A stretch of DNA of 64,000 nucleotides, taken from NCBI GenBank assembly GCA_032620915.1, contig CP136052.1, positions 155,001 to 219,000 of the forward strand, in the 5' to 3' direction. The stretch's first letter is position 1, and each line of letters opens with the position of its first letter. A model generated the notes under the pieces. That model had not been told where the DNA came from, did not search any database, and worked only from the letters and a program-made list of their open reading frames with translations. The translations under genes were made by a program, and so were the position numbers. Below, piece by piece: positions 45,420 to 53,895 of this stretch. This DNA is from Oscillospiraceae bacterium NTUH-002-81 (GTDB taxonomy: Bacteria > Bacillota > Clostridia > Lachnospirales > Lachnospiraceae).

Positions 45420-47111
45420 ATGGCTTTACGACGAGAGAGAATGCGTCTGGGTGACATTCTTGTCAAACAGCACGTGATCACAGAAGAACAGCTGAAACAG
45501 GCGCTGGATCTGCAGAAGGGAACGGGCAAGAAGATCGGTGAAGTGATGGTGGACAGTGGCATCATCACAGACGATATGATCGTCAATGCCCTTCACATGC
45601 AGCTGGGGCTGAAGATCGTGCGCCTCACCGGCGTGGTGATCCCCAGGGAAGTGCGGGATCTGGTCAATGTCAGCCTGTTGAAAAAATATGAGTGCATCCC
45701 CTTTGAGCTGGATGCCTATAATGCGAATATTTTACATCTGGCCATGGCAGACCCCATGGATATGGCGGCCATCGATGATATTTCCATCGTGACGAATCTG
45801 CAGATCGAGCCGTACATTGCTTCGGCGAAAGAGATTCGGGCGGCCATCGACCGGTGCTATGGAGCCATGGAGACCATGGACGCAGCCAACCGTTTTACAA
45901 GAGAGCGGGCCATGCTGCGGGGAGAGACCGACGAGATCGAGGAAGCCGATGTCAGTGACGCGCCTATCGTACAGCTGGTGCGTTCCCTCATCGAGCAGGC
46001 CATCCGACAGAGAGCCAGCGATATTCATATAGAAGCGCTGGAAGAGAAGGTGCGCGTCCGTTATCGAATCGACGGTGCCCTTTATGAAAAAATGGTATAC
46101 GACAACAGTCTGCTTCCGGCCATTGCGACCCGTATCAAGATCATGGGCGGCATGGACATTTCCGAGAAGCGCAAACCCCAGGATGGCCGTATGACCGTGA
46201 CGGTAGACCGGCAGGAGTACGACATCCGTATTTCTTCGATCCCCACGGTACACGGGGAGAAGATCGTGATGCGTCTTTCTTCCAAATTAAGCTTGACCCG
46301 GGAGAAAAAGCAGCTGGGCCTTTCCGAGGAGGAGCTGGCACATTTTGATCATATGATGTCCAGCCCTTACGGCATTATTTTCGTCACGGGCCCGACCGGA
46401 AGCGGTAAATCCACGACGCTGTACACAGCGCTCAGTGAATTAAATAAAGAAGCGGTCAACATTGTCACTGTCGAAGACCCGGTAGAGGCGGACATTGACG
46501 GCATCAACCAGATTCAGGTCAACCCCAAGGTGGATCTGACATTTGCGTCTGCTCTTCGTTCCATCCTCCGTCAGGACCCGGATATCATCATGATCGGTGA
46601 GATCCGTGACCAGGAGACGGCGTCCATTGCTGTGCAGGCGTCCATCACCGGCCATCTGGTGGTGTCCACCATGCATACGAACAATGCCGTGGGAACGCTG
46701 AACCGTATCGCGGACATGGGCATTGAGCGGTATCTGGTGGCCGATTCCATGATCGGTGTCATCGCCCAGCGTCTGGTGCGGAAGCTTTGTCCCCATTGCC
46801 GGAAAAAACGGCTGGCAACGGTGGAGGAAAAGCGGCTGCTGCGGGTGGCGCCGGAGGCGGAGACGGAAGTGTATGAGCCGGTTGGCTGTAATTTCTGCAA
46901 TCACACCGGTTACTTTGGCCGGATAGGTGTCTTTGAGATCATGGAAGTCAATGAGGAGATCCGTACCCTCATCAGTACCAATGCCGGGACGGAGGAGCTG
47001 ATCGCCGCTGCCAAGCGCAATGGCATGCGTACCCTGCGGGAAAACGGCATCCGCTATGTGCTGGACGGCACTACGTCCATGGACGAGATGCTGAAAGCTT
47101 CTTACGAATAG
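45420..47111 (+). CDS. pilB: Type IV pilus assembly ATPase PilB
   Basis: 563 residues. Cytoplasmic hexameric motor for pilus extension. An N-terminal MshEN-type domain (about 5-150; RLGDILVKQHVITEEQLKQA), known in relatives to bind c-di-GMP, precedes the GspE/PilB ATPase. Walker A GPTGSGKSTT (about 323-332), Asp box around VEDPVEADIDGINQIQV, Walker B IIMIGEIRDQETA (about 387), His box VVSTMHTNNAVG. A zinc Cys4 motif (LCPHCRKK...CNFCNHTG) near 458-500 is typical. First gene of the operon. Confidence 0.96.
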   Translation: MALRRERMRLGDILVKQHVITEEQLKQALDLQKGTGKKIGEVMVDSGIITDDMIVNALHMQLGLKIVRLTGVVIPREVRDLVNVSLLKKYECIPFELDAYNANILHLAMADPMDMAAIDDISIVTNLQIEPYIASAKEIRAAIDRCYGAMETMDAANRFTRERAMLRGETDEIEEADVSDAPIVQLVRSLIEQAIRQRASDIHIEALEEKVRVRYRIDGALYEKMVYDNSLLPAIATRIKIMGGMDISEKRKPQDGRMTVTVDRQEYDIRISSIPTVHGEKIVMRLSSKLSLTREKKQLGLSEEELAHFDHMMSSPYGIIFVTGPTGSGKSTTLYTALSELNKEAVNIVTVEDPVEADIDGINQIQVNPKVDLTFASALRSILRQDPDIIMIGEIRDQETASIAVQASITGHLVVSTMHTNNAVGTLNRIADMGIERYLVADSMIGVIAQRLVRKLCPHCRKKRLATVEEKRLLRVAPEAETEVYEPVGCNFCNHTGYFGRIGVFEIMEVNEEIRTLISTNAGTEELIAAAKRNGMRTLRENGIRYVLDGTTSMDEMLKASYE

Positions 47112-47127
47112 GAAAGAAAGATACAAT

Positions 47128-48195
47128 ATGTACATATTAGATGATATTTTGAAACAATCGGTATCCGCAGGCGCTTCCGACATTCATTTCAGTGTGGGAC
47201 GCCCGCCCTATTACCGGATTGACGGTGTGCTCTCCCCTGCGGGGGAGGAACCGCTGATGCCCCGGGAGCTGAGCGATCTGCTTCTTGGCATTCTGGACGA
47301 GGCACACCGGCAGGAACTGGGACAGACCGGACAGACAGACTTGGCCTACGCCATTTCGGGCGTCGGTCGGTTTCGTGTGAACATTTTCCGGCAGAGGGGA
47401 ACGTACGCGGCGGCCATGCGCTGTCTGCCTTTTACGATCCCTGACGCGGACAGTTTGCACATTCCGCCCCAGGTACAGGGGCTGACGGAGAAGCGGCGGG
47501 GGCTGGTTCTCGTGACCGGGCCCACCGGAAGCGGCAAGTCTACCACGCTGGCTTCCCTGGTGGACATCATCAACCGGAATTATCCGTATCACATCATCAC
47601 GCTGGAAGATCCCATCGAGTATCTGCACAGACACCAGAAGTCCATCGTCAACCAGCGGGAGATCGGCAGTGATTCCCAGAACTACGCCCAGGCACTGCGG
47701 GCGGCTCTCCGGGAAGACCCCGATGTGATCCTGGTGGGAGAGATGCGTGACCTGGAGACCATTTCCACGGCGCTGACAGCGGCGGAGACCGGCCATCTGG
47801 TATTTTCCACGCTGCATACCATCGGCGCGGCCAAGACCATTGACCGGATCATCGATGTATTCCCGCCGGATCAGCAGCAGCAGGTGCGGATCCAGCTGGC
47901 GTCCGTATTGGAGTGCGTCATTTCCCAGCAGCTCCTTCCGAAGGCAGACGGCCATGGCCGGAGAGCGGCGCTGGAGATTCTGTTTGCCAATCCCGCTGTG
48001 CGGAATCTGATCCGGGAAAATAAATCCTTCCAGATCACGTCCTTCATGCAGACCGGGCGAAAATACGGTATGCAGACCATGGACGATGCCATTTATGACC
48101 TGTTTCTGGGCAGGGAGGTGGACGCGGAGACTGCGATCTCCTATGCGCAGGATCCGGTGGCCATGACTGAAAAGGTAGATTTTAAAGAATTTTGA
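47128..48195 (+). CDS. pilT: Type IV pilus retraction ATPase PilT
   Basis: 355 residues, standard PilT length. Powers pilus retraction and twitching. Walker A GPTGSGKSTTLAS (about 130-142), Asp box LEDPIEYLHRHQKSIVNQRE, Walker B DVILVGEMRDLETI (about 200), His box VFSTLHTIGAAKTIDR. The AIRNLIRE-like segment in relatives reads AVRNLIRENK here (about 291), the PilT-specific signature. It starts 16 bp after pilB. Confidence 0.96.
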   Translation: MYILDDILKQSVSAGASDIHFSVGRPPYYRIDGVLSPAGEEPLMPRELSDLLLGILDEAHRQELGQTGQTDLAYAISGVGRFRVNIFRQRGTYAAAMRCLPFTIPDADSLHIPPQVQGLTEKRRGLVLVTGPTGSGKSTTLASLVDIINRNYPYHIITLEDPIEYLHRHQKSIVNQREIGSDSQNYAQALRAALREDPDVILVGEMRDLETISTALTAAETGHLVFSTLHTIGAAKTIDRIIDVFPPDQQQQVRIQLASVLECVISQQLLPKADGHGRRAALEILFANPAVRNLIRENKSFQITSFMQTGRKYGMQTMDDAIYDLFLGREVDAETAISYAQDPVAMTEKVDFKEF

Positions 48196-48224
48196 TAGAT
48201 ATTTTACAGAAAGGGCGGTAAAAC

Positions 48225-49439
48225 ATGCCGGGATTTTCTTATGTGGCAGTCGATCAGACTGGCAGAGAAACAAAGGGCAGTATGGATGCCGAGAACCGGG
48301 AACGGGCGGCGGAGCAGATCCGCAAAAGCGGCCTGGTGCCCCTGTCCATCAAGGAACAGGGCGTCCTGAACAAAGAAATAGATTTTTCTCTGGGCAGAAA
48401 AGTAAAGCCCAGGGATCTGAGTGTGTTCTGCCGTCAGTTCGTCAGTATCACCCAGGCAGGCGTGCCCATGAAGGAAGCGCTGCAGATGCTGGCGGAGCAG
48501 ACAGAAAACAAATGGCTGAAACGGGCGATCTTCGATGTGCTGACCAACGTGGAGAAGGGTAATACCCTGGCGGATTCCATGATGGCTTATCAGGATATTT
48601 TTCCGGGCATCATGGTGAGCATGGTGCGGGCCGGAGAGTCCTCCGGTAACCTGGAGATGGCGTTTTCCCGTATGGCCGTACATTTTGAAAAGCAGGCCAA
48701 GTTAAAGGCCACCATCCGCAAGGCCACCATTTATCCGATCATTCTGATCTGTGCGGCCATCGGTGTGGTAGCGGTGATGCTGCTGTTTGTCATTCCCATC
48801 TTCATCGACATGTTTGCCGATCTGGATGTGGAAATGCCGGCGCTGACCATGGCGGTCATGAACACCAGTGAATGGACGGCGTCCCACTGGTACGTCATCC
48901 TCATTGTCATTGTGGCGGTGGTGGCTGCCTACCATGCATTCTACCGTACCGACGACGGGCGGCGGATCATCGACGAGATCAAGATGCACATGCCGCTGTT
49001 CGGTAAGCTGACGGTGAAATCCGCCTGCGCGGAATTTGCCCGTACCATGAGCACCCTGCTGGCGGCAGGCCTGTCCACGGTAAGCTGTCTGGACATTGTA
49101 TCCGGCATCATCAAAAACATTCATTATGTCAACGCGCTGCAGAAGGCAAAGGAAGAGATCATGAAGGGTATCCCGCTCTCCGAACCGCTGCAAAGCTCCG
49201 GCATCTTTCCGCCCATGGTTTATCACATGACCGGCATCGGTGAAGAGACCGGTAACATCGAGGACATGCTGTCCAAGCTGGCCGACTACTACGACGAGGA
49301 AGTGGAGATCACCACCCAGAGTATCCTGGCGGCTATGGAACCGCTGATCATCGTTTTTATGGCAGTCATTGTCGGTACGCTGGTGATTGCCGTTATCCTG
49401 CCCATCGGTGCCATGTATGAGGGACTGGATAAGCTATAG
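48225..49439 (+). CDS. pilC: Type IV pilus platform protein PilC
   Basis: 404 residues. Inner-membrane core on which pilins are assembled. Two GspF domains: about 70-190 (LSVFCRQFVSITQAGVPMKE) and about 275-395 (CAEFARTMSTLLAAGLSTVS), each followed by membrane helices, with a last helix LIIVFMAVIVGTLVIAVILP. Follows pilT by 29 bp with AAAGGGCGG. Confidence 0.95.
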   Translation: MPGFSYVAVDQTGRETKGSMDAENRERAAEQIRKSGLVPLSIKEQGVLNKEIDFSLGRKVKPRDLSVFCRQFVSITQAGVPMKEALQMLAEQTENKWLKRAIFDVLTNVEKGNTLADSMMAYQDIFPGIMVSMVRAGESSGNLEMAFSRMAVHFEKQAKLKATIRKATIYPIILICAAIGVVAVMLLFVIPIFIDMFADLDVEMPALTMAVMNTSEWTASHWYVILIVIVAVVAAYHAFYRTDDGRRIIDEIKMHMPLFGKLTVKSACAEFARTMSTLLAAGLSTVSCLDIVSGIIKNIHYVNALQKAKEEIMKGIPLSEPLQSSGIFPPMVYHMTGIGEETGNIEDMLSKLADYYDEEVEITTQSILAAMEPLIIVFMAVIVGTLVIAVILPIGAMYEGLDKL

Positions 49440-49645
49440 CACAAGTTCAGCCATGGTTTGGAATCGGGCTGCGTTCGTGCTCGCACGAAAAGCAGACGAT
49501 GACAAAGCATGAGGTGAGCGCCAGATTATGAGCAAAAAGAGCTGCGAAGCAGCGGGAAGCGCTGGAAGCGCGTTTTGCGAATGGCGCGTCTGAACTTCGT
49601 GCGAGACAGCCAGCCATGCGAATGGCGCGTCTGAATTTGTTACAT
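49440..49645 (+). repeat. Palindromic intergenic repeat, copy 3 (extended)
   Basis: Contains the hairpin CTGCGTTCGTGC-TC-GCACGAAAAGCAG (about 49469-49496), the same design as at 13394-13420. Two direct copies of GCGAATGGCGCGTCTGAA lie at 49577 and 49618, matching the GAATGGCGC arm at 13437. It fills most of the pilC-pilA gap. Confidence 0.6.
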
Positions 49646-49788
49646 ACCCGCTCCTGCGATTGGGAACCGCATAAAAAGTTTCCGCACGCATTTATTTACG
49701 GATGTGCCGCGGCCTGATAGGGGGACTGCGATCATCATATACACTCTCGGTATATAGAGAAAAATGATCAAGAAGGAGATTGAAAAAC
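49646..49788 (+). promoter_or_regulatory. pilA leader with hairpin
   Basis: TGATCAT (49729-49735) can pair with ATGATCA (49764-49770), with an inner ATATAC/GTATAT pair, directly before the AAGGAG ribosome site of pilA. It could stabilise the pilin mRNA or control its translation. No clear promoter boxes are seen. Confidence 0.45.
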
Positions 49789-50241
49789 ATGTTTAAGTCA
49801 CTGAAGAAGAAAAACAACAAAGGTTTTACTCTGGTAGAGCTGGTTATCGTAGTAGCAATCCTTGCTATCCTGGTAGGTATCCTGGCACCCCAGTATACCA
49901 AGTACGTGGAGAAGTCCAGAAAAGCTGCTGACGCAAGCAACCTGGAGAACCTGGTAACTGTAGTGAAGACTGCCGCAGCTGACAGTACAGATACGATTCC
50001 TGCTGATACCTATACAATTAGCATTGGAACTACAACAACGGTAACTGCTGGTCAGACTGCAAGCAAGACTGCAATTGAAGCAGCATTGACTGAGTTTGCT
50101 GGAGGAGACTGGGCTACTACAGCGCTTAAATCTAAAAAATGGAATCAGGATACTATTAGTGCAACAATTGTTGTTGATGATAATGGTGCTGTTACTGTTA
50201 CATACAGCCCCGATACTCTCAAAAATACAGCTGGTAACTAA
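49789..50241 (+). CDS. pilA: Major type IV pilin
   Basis: 150 residues. A short Lys/Asn-rich leader ends in KKNNKG, and the mature protein begins FTLVELVIVVAILAILVGIL with the key Glu5. The long N-terminal helix continues to about residue 60; the rest is a Thr/Ala-rich globular domain without Cys. Its leader type and abundance position suggest the major subunit. The 3' half is richer in A+T and uses codons such as ATT, GTT and GAT that are rare in neighbours, as in fast-varying surface proteins. ATG 49789 is preceded by AAGGAG; TTG 49780 is in frame but unlikely. Confidence 0.93.
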   Translation: MFKSLKKKNNKGFTLVELVIVVAILAILVGILAPQYTKYVEKSRKAADASNLENLVTVVKTAAADSTDTIPADTYTISIGTTTTVTAGQTASKTAIEAALTEFAGGDWATTALKSKKWNQDTISATIVVDDNGAVTVTYSPDTLKNTAGN

Positions 50242-50304
50242 TTCCGGCCACAGTTAATCTGTATCCCAACCCGCAAATTCAGGCACGAAAGAAAGGAATC
50301 CCCT

Positions 50305-51069
50305 ATGCTTCTTTTCCTGGAAATGATTCCATACATGGTCATCTTCATATTCGGTATCGTCATCGGCAGCTTCTTAAATGTATGCATTTACAGAATGCCG
50401 TTGCACGAGTCCATCATCACCGCGCCTTCCCACTGCATGACCTGCGGCGGGAAGCTGCACTGGTATGATATGGTACCGGTATTCAGCTGGCTTTGTCTGA
50501 GAGGAAGATGCCGAAACTGCGGAACAAAGATTTCCGTACAGTACCCTGTGATTGAGGCACTTAACGGTGTTCTTTATGTGGTTGTATTTGCGGTCAATGG
50601 ACTGAACGGCGTCAGCGGCCTGTACTGCCTGATGGCATCAGCGCTGCTGACGCTCAGTCTGATTGACTGGAGAACGTATGAGATTCCATTGCCCATCAAT
50701 GGTGTCCTGTTCGTTCTTGGCATTGTGGAAACCGGACTGGATAGCGCCCACATTTTGTCCCATGTCATCGGCGCACTGTGCGTCAGCCTGGTGCTGGAGC
50801 TGATTTTTATCATCAGCGGCGGTCGGGCCATCGGCGGCGGGGATGTGAAGCTTATGGCAGCCTGCGGGCTGATCCTGGGCTGGAAGCGCATCATCCTGGC
50901 CTTTGTACTGGGCTGTATCATCGGTTCGGTGGTACATCTCATCCGCATCCGTGTCAGCGGTGCAGGTCATATGCTGGCCATGGGTCCTTATCTGTCGGCA
51001 GGGATATTCCTGGCGGCACTGTGGGGGGAACAGTGGATCAATTGGTATATGAGCATCTGCGGACTGTAG
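50305..51069 (+). CDS. pilD: Prepilin peptidase PilD
   Basis: 254 residues. Membrane aspartyl protease that cleaves prepilin leaders and N-methylates the new end. VIGSFLNVCIYRMP near 22, two CxxC pairs (CMTCGG, CRNCGT) as in bifunctional enzymes, and the two active Asp in LSLIDWRTYEIP (about 120) and GGGDVKLMAA (about 180). Seven to eight membrane segments. It lies between pilA and pilMN. Confidence 0.95.
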   Translation: MLLFLEMIPYMVIFIFGIVIGSFLNVCIYRMPLHESIITAPSHCMTCGGKLHWYDMVPVFSWLCLRGRCRNCGTKISVQYPVIEALNGVLYVVVFAVNGLNGVSGLYCLMASALLTLSLIDWRTYEIPLPINGVLFVLGIVETGLDSAHILSHVIGALCVSLVLELIFIISGGRAIGGGDVKLMAACGLILGWKRIILAFVLGCIIGSVVHLIRIRVSGAGHMLAMGPYLSAGIFLAALWGEQWINWYMSICGL

Positions 51070-51353
51070 GCAGATGCGTAACGGAAACAAAGAGGAAGGT
51101 TCCGTTATGAAACTATGTCTTTCGGAAGAAATGCCGGAAGGTATATTTTTGTAACTGAACGTGATGATACCAGGGGCGAAAGGCCTACATCCACGCGAGT
51201 TTACTCGTAAGTGGATGAAAGGCTTTGAGACCCGCCACGACATGAGCATAAAAGTGGGATGTTAATCCCACGATATGCGAATGTTGGGGAGAATTGTGGG
51301 AGTGCGTAGCACGGAACAATTCGTAGGTATCATAGATAATGGAGGAATGATCA
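51070..51353 (+). other. pilD-pilMN spacer with four consecutive hairpins
   Basis: No gene. Four inverted repeats lie in a row: TAACGGAA/TTCCGTTA (51079-51107); CATCCAC/GTGGATG with inner CGAG/CTCG (51188-51217); GTGGGAT/ATCCCAC (51254-51271); GAATTGT/ACAATTC with inner GTGC/GCAC (51291-51322). The dense structure suggests a folded RNA element in the pilus transcript. No match to a riboswitch I know. Confidence 0.5.
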
Positions 51354-52976
51354 GTGGGAAGATTTATCGGCATTGAGATAGATTCCGCCAGACTTCGGGT
51401 GGCGGAGATTGAAGAAAACGGAAAGAAACAGCGGATGCTCCAGTGTTTCAGCTTCCCTGTGCCCCAGGGCATGGTGGAGGACGGTGAGATCCGTGACACG
51501 GGAAATGTGGCAGATCTGCTGCTGGATGGCCTGGAAGCCCATAACATCCGGACGAAGAAGGTGTTTTTTGTGGCAGGCTCTTCCCGGATTGCCAACCGGC
51601 GTCTGAAGATCCCCATGGTAAAGAAAAAACAGATCCAGTCTCTGCTGGAGGAGAACAGCAGCGAGTATTTTCCGATCGATCTGTCCAAATATGTGCTTTC
51701 CTATACGATCATGCGAGAGATCACAGAGCCTGCAGAGGGCAACAAACCGGCGGTTCGTCAGTATGTGCTCATGGCCTGTGCGGCCCCCAAGAGCATTTCC
51801 ACCTCCTGCCGGGAGACAGCGGAGCTGGCAGGGCTGACCATGATCGGCATCGGATACACCGGTGACAGTGTATACCAGGCCGTGAAAGAAAAATATGCTT
51901 CCGGTGTCCATCTGCTGGCCAAGATCGAGATGGATCACTCTACCATCAGCATCATCCGGGACGGCGATCTGGCATTGCAGCGGACAGTCAGCTACGGCGT
52001 GGACGGCGCATTGGATGCCATGATGCAGGCGTCGGCCTTCGGAGAATTCCGGGATGAGTGGAGAGCTTACGAGCGTCTGCGCAGCAAGACATGTATCAAC
52101 AGCCGCCTGGAAGAGACGGAAACGCCGCCGGACACAGATCCGGCACTGGCAGAAGCGCGGGCAGATGTGACGGAAAGCTTTCGGTACCTGATCGGAAATA
52201 TTTCCCGTATCATGGACTACTATATTTCCCGTAATCCGGGTGTGACCTTTGATTCTGTGGATTGCTGCGGACTGGGCGCCGGGGTTAAGGGACTGGCCAA
52301 GCTGTTCAGCTATGAGCTCACCCAGCAGGTAACGGTGCTGAATAAGCTGGATGGCTACCCGGAACCGAAACTGGAAGGAAAGGACAGCCTGTATCTGTAT
52401 CTGTCCCTGGCTATGCCTTCGATTTCCGGCATCAACCTGATGGAGAAAATTTCCAAAAAGGAGCAGAAGGATCGGGATTCCTTAAGCGGAGCGCGGCTGA
52501 TTTTTGTGGTCGGAACGGCGGCGGGGCTGCTTTTGCTGGCAGTGGGACTGGGCAGCGTGATTTACCAGAGGGCGGCGAAAGCCAGCCTGGAGAGCCGGAT
52601 CGCTTCCAAACATGAGGTACAGGATATTTTTGATGCCTATACGGCAGCCAAAAATAAAGCAGACAGCTATGACCGTCTGTATGCTTACACCGAGACCCCC
52701 AATGAGAACCTGCGGGCATTTTTGGAGGAAATGGAGCAGAAGATGCCATCCAGCGTGGTGCTTGGCAGCTTCACGGCTACAGGCACGGATGTGACCTTCC
52801 AGCTGTATGCGGCAGATAAAGAGGAAGCGGCGCAGGCCCTGATCCAGATGCGCACCTTTGAAAGCCTGGATACGGTGAGCACATCGGGACTGGAGGAAAT
52901 GGAGAACGGCGAGGTGACCATGACGGTGGTGTGCACGTATGCAGAACCGGCGGTATTGGATAAGACTTCGAACTAA
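51354..52976 (+). CDS. PilM-PilN fusion protein
   Basis: 540 residues. Residues about 1-355 are PilM, an actin-like ATP-binding protein (GRFIGIEIDSARLRVAEIE, the beta-hairpin and IGYTGDSVYQAV, then MDHSTISIIRDG). After about 365 comes a membrane segment (LIFVVGTAAGLLLLAVGLG, about 382-400) and a PilN-like periplasm-facing domain (FLEEMEQKMPSSVVLGSF). Elsewhere these are two proteins linked by a short PilN peptide; fusion is known in clostridia (PilMN). It connects the cytoplasmic motor to PilO. Start is GTG 51354, 8 bp after GGAGG. Confidence 0.92.
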   Translation: MGRFIGIEIDSARLRVAEIEENGKKQRMLQCFSFPVPQGMVEDGEIRDTGNVADLLLDGLEAHNIRTKKVFFVAGSSRIANRRLKIPMVKKKQIQSLLEENSSEYFPIDLSKYVLSYTIMREITEPAEGNKPAVRQYVLMACAAPKSISTSCRETAELAGLTMIGIGYTGDSVYQAVKEKYASGVHLLAKIEMDHSTISIIRDGDLALQRTVSYGVDGALDAMMQASAFGEFRDEWRAYERLRSKTCINSRLEETETPPDTDPALAEARADVTESFRYLIGNISRIMDYYISRNPGVTFDSVDCCGLGAGVKGLAKLFSYELTQQVTVLNKLDGYPEPKLEGKDSLYLYLSLAMPSISGINLMEKISKKEQKDRDSLSGARLIFVVGTAAGLLLLAVGLGSVIYQRAAKASLESRIASKHEVQDIFDAYTAAKNKADSYDRLYAYTETPNENLRAFLEEMEQKMPSSVVLGSFTATGTDVTFQLYAADKEEAAQALIQMRTFESLDTVSTSGLEEMENGEVTMTVVCTYAEPAVLDKTSN

Positions 52977-52988
52977 GGAGCGCGAAAG

Positions 52989-53810
52989 ATGAGCCTGATA
53001 AAGACAAATATATCAACAAGAGATAAAAAACTGATCCTGATGTTCTCAGGCGTTGCCATCTTTGCCCTGGGATATTTTGTGGCGTTTCGCCCGCTCATGA
53101 GCAAAGCGGATGAGATGAAGACGGCCAACGAACCGCTGGAAGCCAAGCTGGCCCAGCTGGAAGAGATTGAGGAAAATAAAGATTACTATATTTCGGAAAC
53201 TGAGAATTATAACCAGAAGGTAACGGATTATACGGTCATGTTCCCGGCAGATGTGAAAGAAGAGGATGCCATCATCCTGGCCCGGGACATGGAGCAGAAG
53301 ACAGGTATCCGGGCATTCCAGCTGGATATCTCGCCCCAGGAGCTGACCTCTTCCCTGACGCTGGATGATTATGATGAGGACTTCAATGAGATCGAGCAGG
53401 AGACAGATGTGCAGCAGCTGGTGGCAGACAGCAGCGGGATGGAGCTCTACCGGATGCGCAATTCCTTTGATTTCAACGGTACCTATGATGCGGTGAAAAA
53501 TGTCATTGATGCGCTGATGCAGGATGGCAGGCGGATGACCGTTGACAGCCTGGACATTGATTTTTCCGCCTCCACCGGAGACGTGGGCGGCACCATGGTT
53601 GTCAATATGTATTCCATGACAGGAACCGGCCGGGAATACACGGCACCGGATACCGGCGTAACAAGAATGGGAAGCAGCAACCTGTTCGGCACGATTTCTT
53701 CCGCAGTGGGAGCGGATGCGGCAGAGGAACAGGACGGCACCGGCGCGGATAACAGCGCGGATGCGGGAACCGCAGGCAATGCGGACAATACAGATCATAC
53801 AGCACAGTAG
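52989..53810 (+). CDS. pilO: PilO-like pilus alignment protein
   Basis: 273 residues. A short cytoplasmic start, one membrane helix (about 14-34, LILMFSGVAIFALGYFVAF), a coiled coil (about 35-75), and a ferredoxin-like domain, as in PilO. A Gly/Ala/Asp-rich tail (about 235-273) is probably disordered. Starts 12 bp after pilMN; position and topology give the assignment more than sequence identity. Confidence 0.85.
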   Translation: MSLIKTNISTRDKKLILMFSGVAIFALGYFVAFRPLMSKADEMKTANEPLEAKLAQLEEIEENKDYYISETENYNQKVTDYTVMFPADVKEEDAIILARDMEQKTGIRAFQLDISPQELTSSLTLDDYDEDFNEIEQETDVQQLVADSSGMELYRMRNSFDFNGTYDAVKNVIDALMQDGRRMTVDSLDIDFSASTGDVGGTMVVNMYSMTGTGREYTAPDTGVTRMGSSNLFGTISSAVGADAAEEQDGTGADNSADAGTAGNADNTDHTAQ

Positions 53811-53895
53811 TAACAGTAGAGGGGAGTGGTTTTGGAGCCCCTCTATCTGTGCTTTTCGGAAGATGCAAAAAGAGAGGGAAAGGAGGGGACAGCCG

